Shown: positions 16,626 through 25,704, counted from the stretch's first letter. The stretch is 57,444 nt of DNA from Actinomyces johnsonii (GCF_006546835.1 NZ_VICB01000026.1:1-57444), one strand, 5' to 3'. Program-made: numbers and translations. The notes: generated by a model not told the origin, from the sequence alone.

Positions 16626-16897
16626 GAGCCAGGCTGCTGCTCTTTTAAGAACTCGCATCACCCCACGCAGCTCACGGACCTCCGCCTTGAGTTTCGTGAT
16701 TCTTAAGCCGACTCGGAGGCCTTCTGGCGGTCCTGGTCGGTGGCGTGCTCCTTCCTGTACCTTGCGACCCAGATGCCCACTTCTATGGGCCACAAGGTCG
16801 TAGGACTCGGCCACCTCTGCGATGGTGCGGTCCTTCATAGGACACTTCACGCACGCCCCGTGTCTAGCAGCTCCTCTGAGTACTTCGCCGCTGGCAT
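16626..16897 (-). pseudogene. Degraded IS3-family transposase OrfA
   Basis: Minus-strand pieces in shifting frames read as an IS3 OrfA. It starts MPAAKYSEELLDTGRA then a stop, continues as RTIAEVAESYDLV, then in another frame VGIWVARYRKEHATDQDRQK, and ends RITKLKAEVRELR..LKRAAAW, the usual OrfA coiled coil. At least two frameshifts and a stop destroy it, and no OrfB follows. It marks the left boundary of the low-GC accessory island. Confidence 0.75.
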
Positions 16898-16980
16898 GGT
16901 CTCCACCCATGTCTACTCACGGGAAGAAAATCTCCCCAAATCCGACAAACGCCAGGCACTCCACATACAGGCTGGCGACG

Positions 16981-18093
16981 TTAGTGGTGCAGCTCAAGCA
17001 GCTGCTCCAGAATGGACACCACCGCGCCGGGGCGTGAGGGGACGCGGACCGTCTGCCTCCTCGCCCTGACCTCTTCCAGGCCGTCCCCGACGATGACACC
17101 GATGTCTGCCGCGCGGATCATCGCTATGTCGTTGGCGTCGTTGCCTACCGCGACCCACGTGGAGACGGGCCGGTGGCGAAGGCCTGGTGCCTGCCCCATG
17201 ACGGCTGTCCTTTCTGTGGTATCCGCCCTTCCCGAGGCGGCCGGCTCCTCCTCGCCGGTCGGCAGCCTCATACAGACGCTCTTGTCCACCCCTGCCGCGC
17301 AGACGTCGACCACGCCGTCCTCGTGTGGGTAGGCGACGACGCCGTCAAGACGCAGCCCCAGCAAGTCCTGGAGAGCGCCCGCGGGCTCCGGGCCGCCCGT
17401 CTCCTGCGCGCCGGCAGCCCTCGTACCCGGACCAGCCGCTCCCTGTAGCGGATCGGCAATCCTCTGCCTGATGATGTCCTGCCCCGCACGGCCCTGGTAC
17501 CTCCTGCTGACGACCGTCACCTTGAGCACATCCTCAGTCGGGACCTGCGCCGGATCGGTGCACCACGTGCCATCCGGGTAGTCCCGCATGCGCTCCAGGC
17601 CGTCCCAGAGGCCCGGTGCCGTCTCGGAATCTTGGCTGCCCCTTCGCCGGGTCTCCTTCTCCGCCACTGTCCCTGGAGACGCAGCGAAATCTGAGACCGC
17701 TGCAGACGCCTCCCTTGACCGCGGCTCTGCAACAGGGACATGCCCTGCCAGTGCAGTGAAAGAGTGGCCCCGGTCCACGTAGAGGGGCATGCCCGCACGG
17801 AAGGCGGCGTCCACGACGGCGCGGACGTGATCCGCCCTCATGGGGTAGCGCCTCTCCTTGTCTCCTAGGCGCAAGAGAGCCCCGTTGAGGCAGACCGAGC
17901 CTTCCAGGCAGGTCACGGCGTCTCCCAGTACCTCGGTCATTCCTCGGGGCGCACGTGAGGTCGCCACGATGACCGATATGTCCTCACGTCCCGCGGCCCG
18001 CCTGAGAAAGGGGGTCAGCCGGGGATCGGCGACTCCGCCGAAGACGACGGTCCCGTCCAGGTCTGTCACCACGCCCACCGGGCTGCTCAGCAT
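16981..18093 (-). CDS. HAD-superfamily (Cof-type) phosphatase
   Basis: 370-residue haloacid-dehalogenase phosphatase. Motif I is VTDLDGTVV near the N-terminus with the nucleophile and acid Asp of DLD; motif II is in VIVATSRAP; the motif III lysine is in VLKVTVVS; motif IV is VAVGNDANDIAMI. A type-C2 cap with a long insertion rich in Glu, Arg and Gly lies between. It is longer than usual for Cof proteins (about 270). It is the last gene of a five-gene overlapping operon; its start overlaps the Nudix stop by 7 bases. In that context it likely dephosphorylates a nucleotide or sugar phosphate intermediate. Substrate unknown. Confidence 0.82.
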   Translation of the reverse strand: MLSSPVGVVTDLDGTVVFGGVADPRLTPFLRRAAGREDISVIVATSRAPRGMTEVLGDAVTCLEGSVCLNGALLRLGDKERRYPMRADHVRAVVDAAFRAGMPLYVDRGHSFTALAGHVPVAEPRSREASAAVSDFAASPGTVAEKETRRRGSQDSETAPGLWDGLERMRDYPDGTWCTDPAQVPTEDVLKVTVVSRRYQGRAGQDIIRQRIADPLQGAAGPGTRAAGAQETGGPEPAGALQDLLGLRLDGVVAYPHEDGVVDVCAAGVDKSVCMRLPTGEEEPAASGRADTTERTAVMGQAPGLRHRPVSTWVAVGNDANDIAMIRAADIGVIVGDGLEEVRARRQTVRVPSRPGAVVSILEQLLELHH

Positions 18094-18509
18094 TGACCAC
18101 GCATCCTTGCAATATCAGGAATAACCCTGCTCTGAAAGGTTGACCCATCACCTGGCGAGCAGGTCACGGGGACCCATTCTACGGCCTCGATCTCAGAGCG
18201 AGGGACCGGGTCGCCCACAATATCGCACATGTAGACGAATAGGGTGATCATCCTGCTCCGGTCGAAGATGGAGACATCTTCATAGGTACCGAAGTAGGTG
18301 GCCGACACCAACGAGACCCCGAGCTCCTCATCAAGCTCGCGGCCGAGGCAGGCGACATGCGACTCCCCTTTCTCCAGTTTGCCTCCAGGAGAAATGAGGT
18401 CGGTCGTACCGTGCTTGCGGACAAGCAGCACGCTATCCCCGCGGAGAACGACCGCAGCACACTTGACAACTGGCGAACTCTTTCCCATGTCACGCTTATC
18501 AAGTCGCAC
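18087..18509 (-). CDS. Nudix hydrolase
   Basis: 140-residue Nudix hydrolase that cleaves a nucleoside diphosphate linked to another group. The Nudix box is complete: GGKLEKGESHVACLGREL followed by DEELGV. I chose GTG 18509, which overlaps the EamA stop by 11 bases and has AAGGAGGG about ten bases upstream. ATG 18488 has no ribosome-binding site, and the longer frame from 18584 lies inside the EamA gene. It is fourth in the five-gene operon and overlaps the HAD gene. With the HAD enzyme it could strip phosphates from a nucleotide product. Real substrate unknown. Confidence 0.85.
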   Translation of the reverse strand: MRLDKRDMGKSSPVVKCAAVVLRGDSVLLVRKHGTTDLISPGGKLEKGESHVACLGRELDEELGVSLVSATYFGTYEDVSIFDRSRMITLFVYMCDIVGDPVPRSEIEAVEWVPVTCSPGDGSTFQSRVIPDIARMRGQC

Positions 18510-19389
18510 CCGCTCCCTCCCTCCTTGAGCGGCGAATGTAGTGCATGTTGAGGCCGACGATCGCCCCAATGACCACCGACCCACCTACGAGCGAAGCCGC
18601 CCCGGGATTCTCACGGAAGAACAGCCACACCCACACCGGGCCCAGCACTGTCTCCGCCAACACGAAGATTGCCACATGGTGCACGGGCAGGAGCTTCGGC
18701 CCAACGGATAAGCAGACCAGACCGACCGGCATGACCACGAAGCCCTCGGCTACCAGAGGCAGCCATGAGGAGGACTCGTCAGGAACCTTGACCCCGTGCA
18801 GAAGGGCGGCAGCGGTGAGTGCGCACAGCGCCCCACCGACCGCTGTGGTGAGGAAGGGGCTGGAGCGGCGTTTGGAGGAGCACACGAAGCCGCCGCTCAT
18901 CGACACGGCAGCCAGCAGGGCCAGCAGTTCCCCCCGGCCTGCGGCGCTGGACAGCTGTGAAGCGAAGATGATCGTCATACCGGCCAGCGACGCCAGGATC
19001 GCCAGGACCGTCGGCCGGTCGATACTGGCCCGGAGAAACACTCGTCCCAGAATTGCCGACCATACCGGCATGGTCGCCATGATAAAGAGCGTGTTAGCGG
19101 CGGAAGTACTCTCGATGGAATACACGAATGCCACTGATGCTATCCCGAACATCAGCCCGTTACCCCAGGCAGCCCACTCGTTGTCCCAGCGTTGCTTTAC
19201 CCCAGCAACGTGGCAGACCACTGCCGCCAGCACCATGGCAGCGCATATCAGCACACCGCGCCACAACGACAACACCCCGGCCGGCTGGTCTACAGCGCGG
19301 ATGAGGGCTGCATCAAAAGACATGACCAGGACCCCGCCGAGCACCACCACCGCGCCCCGGACGTATCGGTTATCTAGCATTCCCGACAT
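18499..19389 (-). CDS. EamA/DMT-family exporter
   Basis: 296-residue membrane protein of the drug/metabolite transporter superfamily with about ten hydrophobic helices arranged as two EamA repeats. The first repeat contains MSFDAALIRAVDQPAGVLSL and ends before SSKRRSSPFLTT; the second ends FFRENPGAASLVGGSVVIGA. Such transporters export amino acids, nucleobases or drugs. ATG 19389 overlaps the PLP-enzyme stop by 16 bases and has GGAGG ten bases upstream. Its position in the middle of a biosynthesis-like operon suggests it exports the product, which would also protect the producer. GC is lower than in the housekeeping genes around it. Confidence 0.85.
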   Translation of the reverse strand: MSGMLDNRYVRGAVVVLGGVLVMSFDAALIRAVDQPAGVLSLWRGVLICAAMVLAAVVCHVAGVKQRWDNEWAAWGNGLMFGIASVAFVYSIESTSAANTLFIMATMPVWSAILGRVFLRASIDRPTVLAILASLAGMTIIFASQLSSAAGRGELLALLAAVSMSGGFVCSSKRRSSPFLTTAVGGALCALTAAALLHGVKVPDESSSWLPLVAEGFVVMPVGLVCLSVGPKLLPVHHVAIFVLAETVLGPVWVWLFFRENPGAASLVGGSVVIGAIVGLNMHYIRRSRREGAGAT

Positions 19390-20306
19390 CTGATCAGTCC
19401 CTCCAGGTCACGGCAGAAGGCTTCAGTAGCATCGACCCAGGAATCATCCTTGCACCCCAGGCTCGAGTACGAGTAGCGAATGATTCCCTGACGCCTGAAG
19501 TACTTGGCGCTGGGTGGAAGTTCTCGTACCATCACGTTCGCGTCGCCTCCTCCTCTGGACATCTTTACCGCCGCCATAGGGAGTCCGCCGCCACCTCCCA
19601 CGATCTCTAATCCCTCCGCGGCCGCCCAGTCGACAAGGTCTTGAGAGAACAGGAGCTGCGCCTTGTTCCAGACCTTTCCGCGTCTCATTCTATCAAGCGC
19701 CTGTTCAAGCAGATCAAGTGATGGGCAGCCGCCCTCAGTCAGTGACAAAAAACTCGCAATCGACGGCAGCTGTTGCCCTGTAACGGCATCTAGTATCACT
19801 ATACCCAGCCCCGGTGCGAGCGCCAGATGCTTATGAAGCGGCGCAATTACGACTGTACCACTCGACACCAGTTCCTCGGTAAGGGAAGTGCCAAGAGACT
19901 GTGCTCCGTCCACGACAGAGGCTGTCGCGCCCCCTGGTTCACGGAAGCTGTTATCGACGCTAACGTCCACTGGGGCTACATGCGTATGAAAACCGACCCA
20001 CCTGCCGTTGAGCACCTCTTCCATAGATCTGACTACCCCTTGATAGGGACCGTAGTGCCTCCATAGTGGACCTGCCCCTCTCAATCTTAAATTCTCTGCC
20101 ATAATCCCCCCGAGCACCACAGCCAGGGCGGTAGAGGTGTTCGGGACAAAATGAATGCAGTTAGAGTCTACGCCTAGGTCGTGGCCTAGCATGTCAGCAA
20201 GAGCGCTCCGACTTCTGGAAGTATGTCCGTAATATGATTCTCTCGATCGGTCGCGACTCAAGAAAGGATTTAGTGAAGGATTTATTGAGGCTGGATCATT
20301 TGGCAT
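19374..20306 (-). CDS. Class-V-type PLP enzyme (cysteine desulfurase/C-S lyase-like)
   Basis: 310-residue fold-type I PLP protein. The hallmarks of class V aminotransferases and cysteine desulfurases are readable: NTSTALAVV at 56-64 for the phosphate cup, VVDGAQSLG at 131-139 with D133 for the pyridine nitrogen and Q136 for the ring oxygen, and [12 protein letters not shown] at 157-168 with K159 as the expected Schiff-base lysine. The small C-terminal domain is short. Start ATG 20306 follows GGAGG by eight bases and overlaps the PP-loop gene by 11 bases; a longer frame to 20417 lies inside that gene. Pairing with an ATP pyrophosphatase suggests sulfur mobilisation from cysteine, but decarboxylase or aminotransferase roles remain possible. 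GC is clearly low. Confidence 0.75.
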
Positions 20307-21039
20307 ACCTAGAACCCTCCAAGGAGGTGGAAGAGTTAACTTTACTGCCCTGAAGGAAGTCGATAATGTCGACAGCCTTGCGCTCCTTATCGCGCAAATA
20401 CTGTAAAACAACTTCATCGCTCGGCGTGGTAAAACTGTCGGCGAATACCGACAGGCCCTCGAGTGATTTTGTGGACAACCCTAACTGTAATAACTTGTAC
20501 TTAACGTCATCAGACGACTGCGCCCAGTCGTAGATGGGGCTCTCGTACGTGATTCCGTAACCCTTCATGAACTCCACAAAGTAGTCCTTGGCCACGGAAC
20601 GCTGCTCCGGAAACTCCTTCTGGTAGACAGCGATACCGTCATTAACTATAGTAATGTCGTTCCGCTTGCAGTAGTCGATCACGTGGCAGTGTATCGCTAT
20701 TTTCTCTCCCAGTAGTACAAGATTCTTCCTGTAGGTCAGGATGTCTTGTTCAAGGTCGGCAATAGCGAGAGAGCGGAAGCTTCCAGAAATATCTTGTTTG
20801 ACGTGTCTCAGCATCAGTCCGCCAAAGCGGCTCCTCATCTCTCGCACCCGTACCTCAAGGACATCTCTGTGTAGAGAACATCCAGAATTTGCCGTGTACA
20901 GATGTACTGGGATACCTCTCAGCATCAGGGAGCAGGCTGCAAGAGTGCTATCGCGTCCACCCGTGAACATCACCAACTGTGCGTCGCTGCCAGCGTATTC
21001 TCCCAAGGTAATCTCCTTCTGTGTTTGCAACCAATTCAT
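20296..21039 (-). CDS. PP-loop ATP pyrophosphatase (sulfur-transferase/QueC-like)
   Basis: 247-residue member of the PP-loop (N-type) ATP pyrophosphatase superfamily, which adenylates a carbonyl oxygen so that nitrogen or sulfur can replace it. The P-loop is [17 protein letters not shown] at about 24-40, the TGGRDS form of SGGx[11 protein letters not shown] at 50-58 and [14 protein letters not shown] resemble the second region seen in QueC and tRNA thiolases. The remaining family cysteines are sparse (36, 54, 119, 124). It opens the five-gene island operon, with ATG 21039 preceded by GAGGTGA. No QueD, QueE or folE partner is near, so a queuosine role is unlikely. Codon use is AT-richer than in flanking genes, indicating transfer. 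Confidence 0.78.
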
Positions 21040-21098
21040 CGAGTCTCACCTCATGTGGAGCCCATCTGGATGCAAATGATTCGATCTACTTGTAGTTA

Positions 21099-21126
21099 AA
21101 TTAACACACTCCCAAGAATGCTGCAA
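21099..21126 (-). promoter_or_regulatory. Predicted promoter of the island operon
   Basis: On the minus strand TTGCAG (21126-21121) and TTAATT (21104-21099) lie 16 bases apart in an AT-rich patch, about 60 bases before the PP-loop ATPase start. It fits a vegetative promoter moderately well. Confidence 0.35.
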
Positions 21127-21206
21127 TTCCAGAACAATATACGATATGTACAAAAATAATTACGGAGGTTAGTAGCACTCCTTGAGGTGGGGCTGGCAAA
21201 GTTGGT

Positions 21207-21500
21207 TCAGGTGCTTGGCTGGGTGATGAAATTGATGGCTCGTTTGGTCGTCTTGACGTGGATTTGGCGGTTGAGGCGATGAATATGCTGGGGCTGTGGA
21301 AGAGTCGGGTCACGCTGATGGGCAGGTTATGCAGGTCGGGCATGATCTCGGGGACCGTTAGCGGTGTGCAGCTGGTGGTGGTCCTCGCACGTGACGACGT
21401 CTCTGGCCCAGTGGAGTCGGTTCTCTATTTTCCAATGCCCTTGGAGCCAGACGGTGACCTGTTCGGGCTGGGCGTCGGTCATGGGTAGGGAGCTCAGGGG
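21207..21500 (-). pseudogene. C-terminal fragment of an ISAs1-family transposase
   Basis: The minus strand reads SLPMTDAQPEQVTVWLQGHW then KIENRLHWARDVVTCEDHHQ and HTANGP. After a frameshift it continues MPDLHNLPISVTRLFHSPS and, after another, INFITQPST and a stop. This is the classic ISAs1 (H repeat-associated) transposase C-terminus; the N-terminal two thirds are missing. It lies just upstream of the island operon and is oriented opposite to the N-terminal fragment at 21632. Confidence 0.75.
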
Positions 21501-21631
21501 TCGGCAAAGTCGGTGGGTGAGGGTGTCTGAGCTGGTTTGATGGGGCGGTGTGTCGTTAGGACGGGGGCGCGGGCCCCGTGGGGACGATGAGTGGTGCTTA
21601 ATCAATCCCTTCGTCCTGGGAGCCCGCGCTG

Positions 21632-22158
21632 ATGTCATCCTCCACCACGAACGCCTTGTCGCGCCAGCCCCTGGTCCAGGTTCTCAGGAACATCACCGAC
21701 CCACGCGACAGACGCGGAGTGCGCCACAGCCTGTTCACGGTCTTGTCTCTGGCTGTGACCGGAGTGCTGGCGGGCTGTCGCAACCTGATAGCGATATGGG
21801 AGCACGCCACCGACCTGACTGGTGCCGACCTGGAGGTCCTGGGGCTGGAGGCGGGGCAGGCTCTTCCGTCGGAGTCGACCATCCGCCGGGTTCTGCAGGA
21901 CCCGGACCACGCCACCGGCGCCGTGCTGACCCAGCAGCGGGTGGCGGACAGGTCCAACTAGAGGTCCCGGCCCTGAGGGACTTGCTTGAGCCCGTCGACC
22001 TGGACGGGGTGGTGGTGACTGCCGATGCGATGCACGCCCAGACCACCTGGCGGCCCATCGAGGGCACCATCACCACCACCGAGACCTCCACCCCCTACGA
22101 CCTCGTCCGCATCACCTCCTACCTCACCGACGACGCCGAAGAAGCCCAAGGCCACTGA
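21632..22158 (+). pseudogene. N-terminal and middle remnant of an ISAs1-family transposase
   Basis: The plus strand encodes LRNITDPRDRRGVRHSLFTV, LAGCRNLIAIWEHATD and LPSESTIRRVLQDP, the ISAs1 N-terminal domain. After a deletion it resumes as ATGAVLTQQRVADRSN. A two-base insertion shifts the frame, and EVPALRDLLEPVDLDGVVVT and ADAMHAQT follow in the next frame before degenerate sequence to a stop at 22158. Catalytic residues downstream of ADAMH are lost. It marks the right boundary of the accessory island. Confidence 0.75.
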
Positions 22159-22225
22159 GCCCCGTACTCCCTCGCCGTCAGACACAGGGAAAGATCCGTC
22201 AATCCCTGCAGCTCACGAGCTTCGG

Positions 22226-23524
22226 TCAGTCGGCCGCTCCAGCCGCCCAGGCCTTCATACCGCCCTCGAGGTTGAGGAGCCGGCCGGGGCAGCCCGCTGC
22301 CCTCAGCGCCTCGATGGCCCGGGCCGAGCGCACGCCGGCGGCGCACACGACCACGGTCGGGCGATCCGCGTCCAACTCGTCCATTCGCGCCACCACCTCG
22401 CGCAGTGGAATATGCCGGGCCCCCTCCATCGGCTCGAGCGCCACCTCGACGTCCTCGCGCACGTCCAGCAGCGCCGGTGGCTCGGCAGCGTCCAGGAGCC
22501 TCCGCAACTCGGCAACAGAGACGACGTCCTCCGTCGATGCTGTTGTCAGGTCCTCTTTAGCCGCCTGAGCCCTGAGGCGTGCGCTGGAGCCGGTCTCGGG
22601 ATCCCGTAGCCGTCCGGGGGAGTCGAACCGGGAGGTTCGGGTGGGCTGGCAGGTATCGGTCTTAGGGGACTGGGGGAGCGTGCAGGAATCGACCGGCGTC
22701 GACAGCTCCGTGATGCTCGGGCCAGCCCCGCACACTGGGCAGGCCGGGTTCTTCGCCACCGGAATCTCCCGCAGGCGCGCGCCCCAGACGTCCAGCAGCG
22801 CCAGCCTTCCCAGCAGCGGCTGCGCACCCCCGATGATGAGCTTGAGCGCCTCGGCGGCCTGCATCGTCCCGATGATCCCGGGGAGCACCCCCAGAACCCC
22901 GGCCTCCGCGCAGGAGGGCACCGAGCCCGCGGGCGGCGGCGTGGGGTGCAGGCACCGGTAGCACGGACCCCGCTGGGCGTCGAAGACCCCCACCTGCCCG
23001 TTGAAGCCCAGCACCGCCCCGTGCACCAGCGGCAGCCCCAGCATGACGGACGCGTCATTGACCAGGTACCGCGTGGGGAAGTTGTCCGTACCGTCGATGA
23101 CCACGTCCCAGCCGCCCAGCAGATCCAAGGCGTTCTCCGCAGTCAACCGAATCCGGTGGGCGACGACCTCGACGTCGGGATTGAGGTCCCGGATAGCCTC
23201 GGCCGCCGAGTCCACCTTGGGACGGCCCACGGCGGCACTCGTATGGATGACCTGGCGTTGCAGGTTGGATACGTCGACGTCGTCGTCATCAATGAGCCCG
23301 ATCGCACCCACCCCGGCGGCCGCAAGGTACAGGGCGGCCGGCGCCCCGAGCCCGCCGGCGCCGATGAGCAGGATCCGGGCGGCCCGGATGCGCTGCTGGC
23401 CGACCACCCCCACCTGCGGCACCAGCGCGTTGCGGTGGTAGCGCTCCAGCTCATCTCGGCTGAGCGGCCGCAGACGCTCATCGGCGATCACCGAGCCGTA
23501 GGTGCGTTGGTCGGCCCTGCTCAT
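22226..23524 (-). CDS. moeZ: MoeZ: sulfur-carrier adenylyltransferase with rhodanese domain
   Basis: 432-residue two-domain protein that adenylates the C-terminal Gly-Gly of MoaD (and probably ThiS/CysO-type carriers) and then hands on sulfur. N-terminal ThiF/MoeB domain: LIGAGGLGAPAALYLAAAGV nucleotide loop, then DDDDVDVSNLQRQ, the DGTDNFPTRYLVND loop and two zinc CxxC pairs (CYRC, CPVC). A C-terminal rhodanese has the active-site loop CAAGVRS. Start ATG 23524 has GGGAGGG six bases upstream; the longer frame to 23593 would overlap modBC. It ends the nar-mod run. Together with MoaD, MoaE, MoaA and MoaC it supplies molybdopterin for nitrate reductase. Confidence 0.92.
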   Translation of the reverse strand: MSRADQRTYGSVIADERLRPLSRDELERYHRNALVPQVGVVGQQRIRAARILLIGAGGLGAPAALYLAAAGVGAIGLIDDDDVDVSNLQRQVIHTSAAVGRPKVDSAAEAIRDLNPDVEVVAHRIRLTAENALDLLGGWDVVIDGTDNFPTRYLVNDASVMLGLPLVHGAVLGFNGQVGVFDAQRGPCYRCLHPTPPPAGSVPSCAEAGVLGVLPGIIGTMQAAEALKLIIGGAQPLLGRLALLDVWGARLREIPVAKNPACPVCGAGPSITELSTPVDSCTLPQSPKTDTCQPTRTSRFDSPGRLRDPETGSSARLRAQAAKEDLTTASTEDVVSVAELRRLLDAAEPPALLDVREDVEVALEPMEGARHIPLREVVARMDELDADRPTVVVCAAGVRSARAIEALRAAGCPGRLLNLEGGMKAWAAGAAD

Positions 23525-23589
23525 GGTGTCCCTCCCCATTTCTATTCGTCCCTGCGTCAATGCTGTCTTGATCTCTGGTGCTGGAGGCC

Positions 23590-25704
23590 TCAAGCCCGGC
23601 GGGCGACGACGCGCACCTGTACCGCCTTGATGACGCAGCAGACCTGGCGGCCCTCGGCGATGCTGAGCTCGGCCACGGCCCCCGCGGTGACCGCAGCCGA
23701 CAGGCGCTGCCCCTCCTCCAGCTCCAAGCGCACGCTCACCAGCGCGCCCGAGCGCTCCAGTCCCGTCACCCGACCGGTCAAGACGTTGCGGGGGCTTCCC
23801 TCGGGCGCCTCGCGGTAGAGGGCGACGGCATCGGGCGGCACCAGCGCAACCCCCGGAGCCCCAGGGGAGAGAATCTCGCCCCGATCCGCGGTCTCGGCCT
23901 CGGTGGAGCCGTCCTGCGGGCGGCCATGAATGACCCGGCCCGACGGCAGCCGCAGCCCCGGGGCCCCGGCCTTCCCGTCGATGACGCCCATGAGCACGGA
24001 TGTCCCGGTGAGTCGGGCGACGAAGTCCGAGCGCGGTGCGGCCAGGACCCGCGCCGTCGGCCCCTGCTCGACCACGCGGCCCCGGTCCAGGACGACGACC
24101 TCCTCGGCCAGCGCCGTCAGATCCAGGACGTCATGGGTCACCAGCAGCAGCGTCAGCCCCTCCTCGGCGCACCGGCGCGACACCAGACGGCGCATCTCCT
24201 GGCGGGCGGTGACGTCCAGGGCCGACATCGGCTCATCGAGGACCAGCAGCCGTGGGCCCGTTGCCAGCGCCCGCGCCAGGGCCACGCGGGCGGCCTGCCC
24301 GCCCGAGAGCGCACCCCCCGAGCGAGAGGCCAGGTGCTCGGCGCCGACGGCGGCCAGCTCGGCGCGGGCCCGCGCCACCGCCTCGCCCCGGCGCACACCT
24401 TGGCAGCGCAGCGCGAAGACCACGTTGCCCAGAACCGACATGTGGGTGAAAACCCCCGGATCCTGGCTGAGCAGCGCCACCCGGCGGCGCCCGGCGCGCA
24501 CGAACTCCCCGGGACCGTCCAGGACCCGTCCGCCCAGGACCACCCGGCCGCTCTCGGCATCCAGCAGGCCCGCCGCCACGGAGCAGACCGTCGACTTACC
24601 CGAGCCGTTGGGCCCGATGAGCGCCACCGTGCGCCCGGCCCCCACCTCCAGGTCGACGACGACGTCGCGCGCCTTCAGCTCGAAGGCGACCTGCAGGTCT
24701 TGGCCGCACCCGGTGCCCCGGGGCGGTGCAGTGGAAGGGGAGCTCGCGGAGGACGAGCCCGAGCCGGGCCCGCCGTCCGAGGACCGCTCGGGGGACGGGG
24801 GGAGCGCCCGGCCGACTCGGCCCAGGAGGCCGCCCGGCAGTAAGCCGACCAAACGGGACCAGTCCACGGTGGTCGCCGCGACGATGAGGAAGGACAGCCC
24901 GATGAGCACGGCCGCCAGGGCCAACGATGTCGCCGTGTCCTTCTCCCGCTCCAGGTAGATGGCCAGCGGCATGGTGCGGGTGACCCCCTCCTTGGAACCG
25001 GCGAAGGCGATGGTCGCCCCGAACTCGCCTAGGCTCCGCCCCAGGGCCAGTGCGGTACCGCGCGCCAGCGCCGGCGCCGCCAATGGCAGCGTGATCTGCG
25101 CCAGAACTCGCCACGGCCCCGCCCCCAGGCTCCGGGCGGTCGTCTCGACCCGCTGGTCGCGGCTGCGCAGCGCCGCCTCAAGAGTCACCACCAGGTAGGG
25201 CATGGAGACGAAGACCTGGGCGATGACCACCGCCGTGGTGGAGAACGCGATGGGAATGCCCCACTGCCGCAGCTGCGCCCCCAGGATCCCGCGGTTTCCC
25301 AGCGTGGACAGCAGCGCGATACCGGCCACCACCGGCGGCATCGTCATCGGCAGCACCGCCAGGACCCGCGCCAGCCGCACGCCCGGCCAGCTGCGGGACA
25401 GCAGCGCCGCCAGAGGCACGCCCAATACCACGCAGATCACCGTGGAGACCAGGCAAGTGCGGATCGACAGCCACAGGGCGGCCTGGGCGGACGGCGTTGC
25501 CAGCAGCTGGGGCAACTGTCCCCAGGAGACGCGCGTGCCCATGCCCACCAGAGGCAGGACGATCGCACAGCCGCCCAGGATCGCCAGCACGGTGACGATC
25601 ACCGGCAGGGGGGAACGAGTGGCCCGCCCGCGCCAGGGCAGGGCGCGGGCGGGCCATCGTGCCGACTGCTGTGCGGGCCGCTCAGTGGAGGACATCCGGT
25701 TCAC
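23590..25704 (-). CDS. modBC: ModBC fusion: molybdate permease plus ATPase
   Basis: 704-residue fusion of the molybdate ABC transporter membrane and ATPase subunits, which are usually separate proteins. Residues 1-290 form the ModB permease, with the coupling motif ARSLGAGPWRVLAQITLP and RSLGEFGATIAFAG. A Ser/Gly/Pro-rich linker of about 40 residues leads to ModC: Walker A GPNGSGKST, signature ALSGGQAARVALARAL and Walker B LLVLDEP. A C-terminal TOBE-like domain (NVLTGRVTGLERSGALVSVR) binds molybdate for feedback. It lies 79 bases after modA and just before moeZ. It may start at GTG 25704 or ATG 25695. It feeds the Mo cofactor pathway of the same operon. Confidence 0.92.
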   Translation of the reverse strand: MNRMSSTERPAQQSARWPARALPWRGRATRSPLPVIVTVLAILGGCAIVLPLVGMGTRVSWGQLPQLLATPSAQAALWLSIRTCLVSTVICVVLGVPLAALLSRSWPGVRLARVLAVLPMTMPPVVAGIALLSTLGNRGILGAQLRQWGIPIAFSTTAVVIAQVFVSMPYLVVTLEAALRSRDQRVETTARSLGAGPWRVLAQITLPLAAPALARGTALALGRSLGEFGATIAFAGSKEGVTRTMPLAIYLEREKDTATSLALAAVLIGLSFLIVAATTVDWSRLVGLLPGGLLGRVGRALPPSPERSSDGGPGSGSSSASSPSTAPPRGTGCGQDLQVAFELKARDVVVDLEVGAGRTVALIGPNGSGKSTVCSVAAGLLDAESGRVVLGGRVLDGPGEFVRAGRRRVALLSQDPGVFTHMSVLGNVVFALRCQGVRRGEAVARARAELAAVGAEHLASRSGGALSGGQAARVALARALATGPRLLVLDEPMSALDVTARQEMRRLVSRRCAEEGLTLLLVTHDVLDLTALAEEVVVLDRGRVVEQGPTARVLAAPRSDFVARLTGTSVLMGVIDGKAGAPGLRLPSGRVIHGRPQDGSTEAETADRGEILSPGAPGVALVPPDAVALYREAPEGSPRNVLTGRVTGLERSGALVSVRLELEEGQRLSAAVTAGAVAELSIAEGRQVCCVIKAVQVRVVARRA

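Noticed and set aside
16740..17069. 109-residue plus-strand frame near the IS3 remnant
   Set aside because: It spans the dead orfA and the end of the HAD gene antisense; composition is random.
20296..21039. Queuosine gene queC
   Set aside because: The PP-loop resembles QueC broadly, but no queD, queE or folE is nearby, the zinc cysteines of QueC are not evident and the partner is a PLP enzyme.
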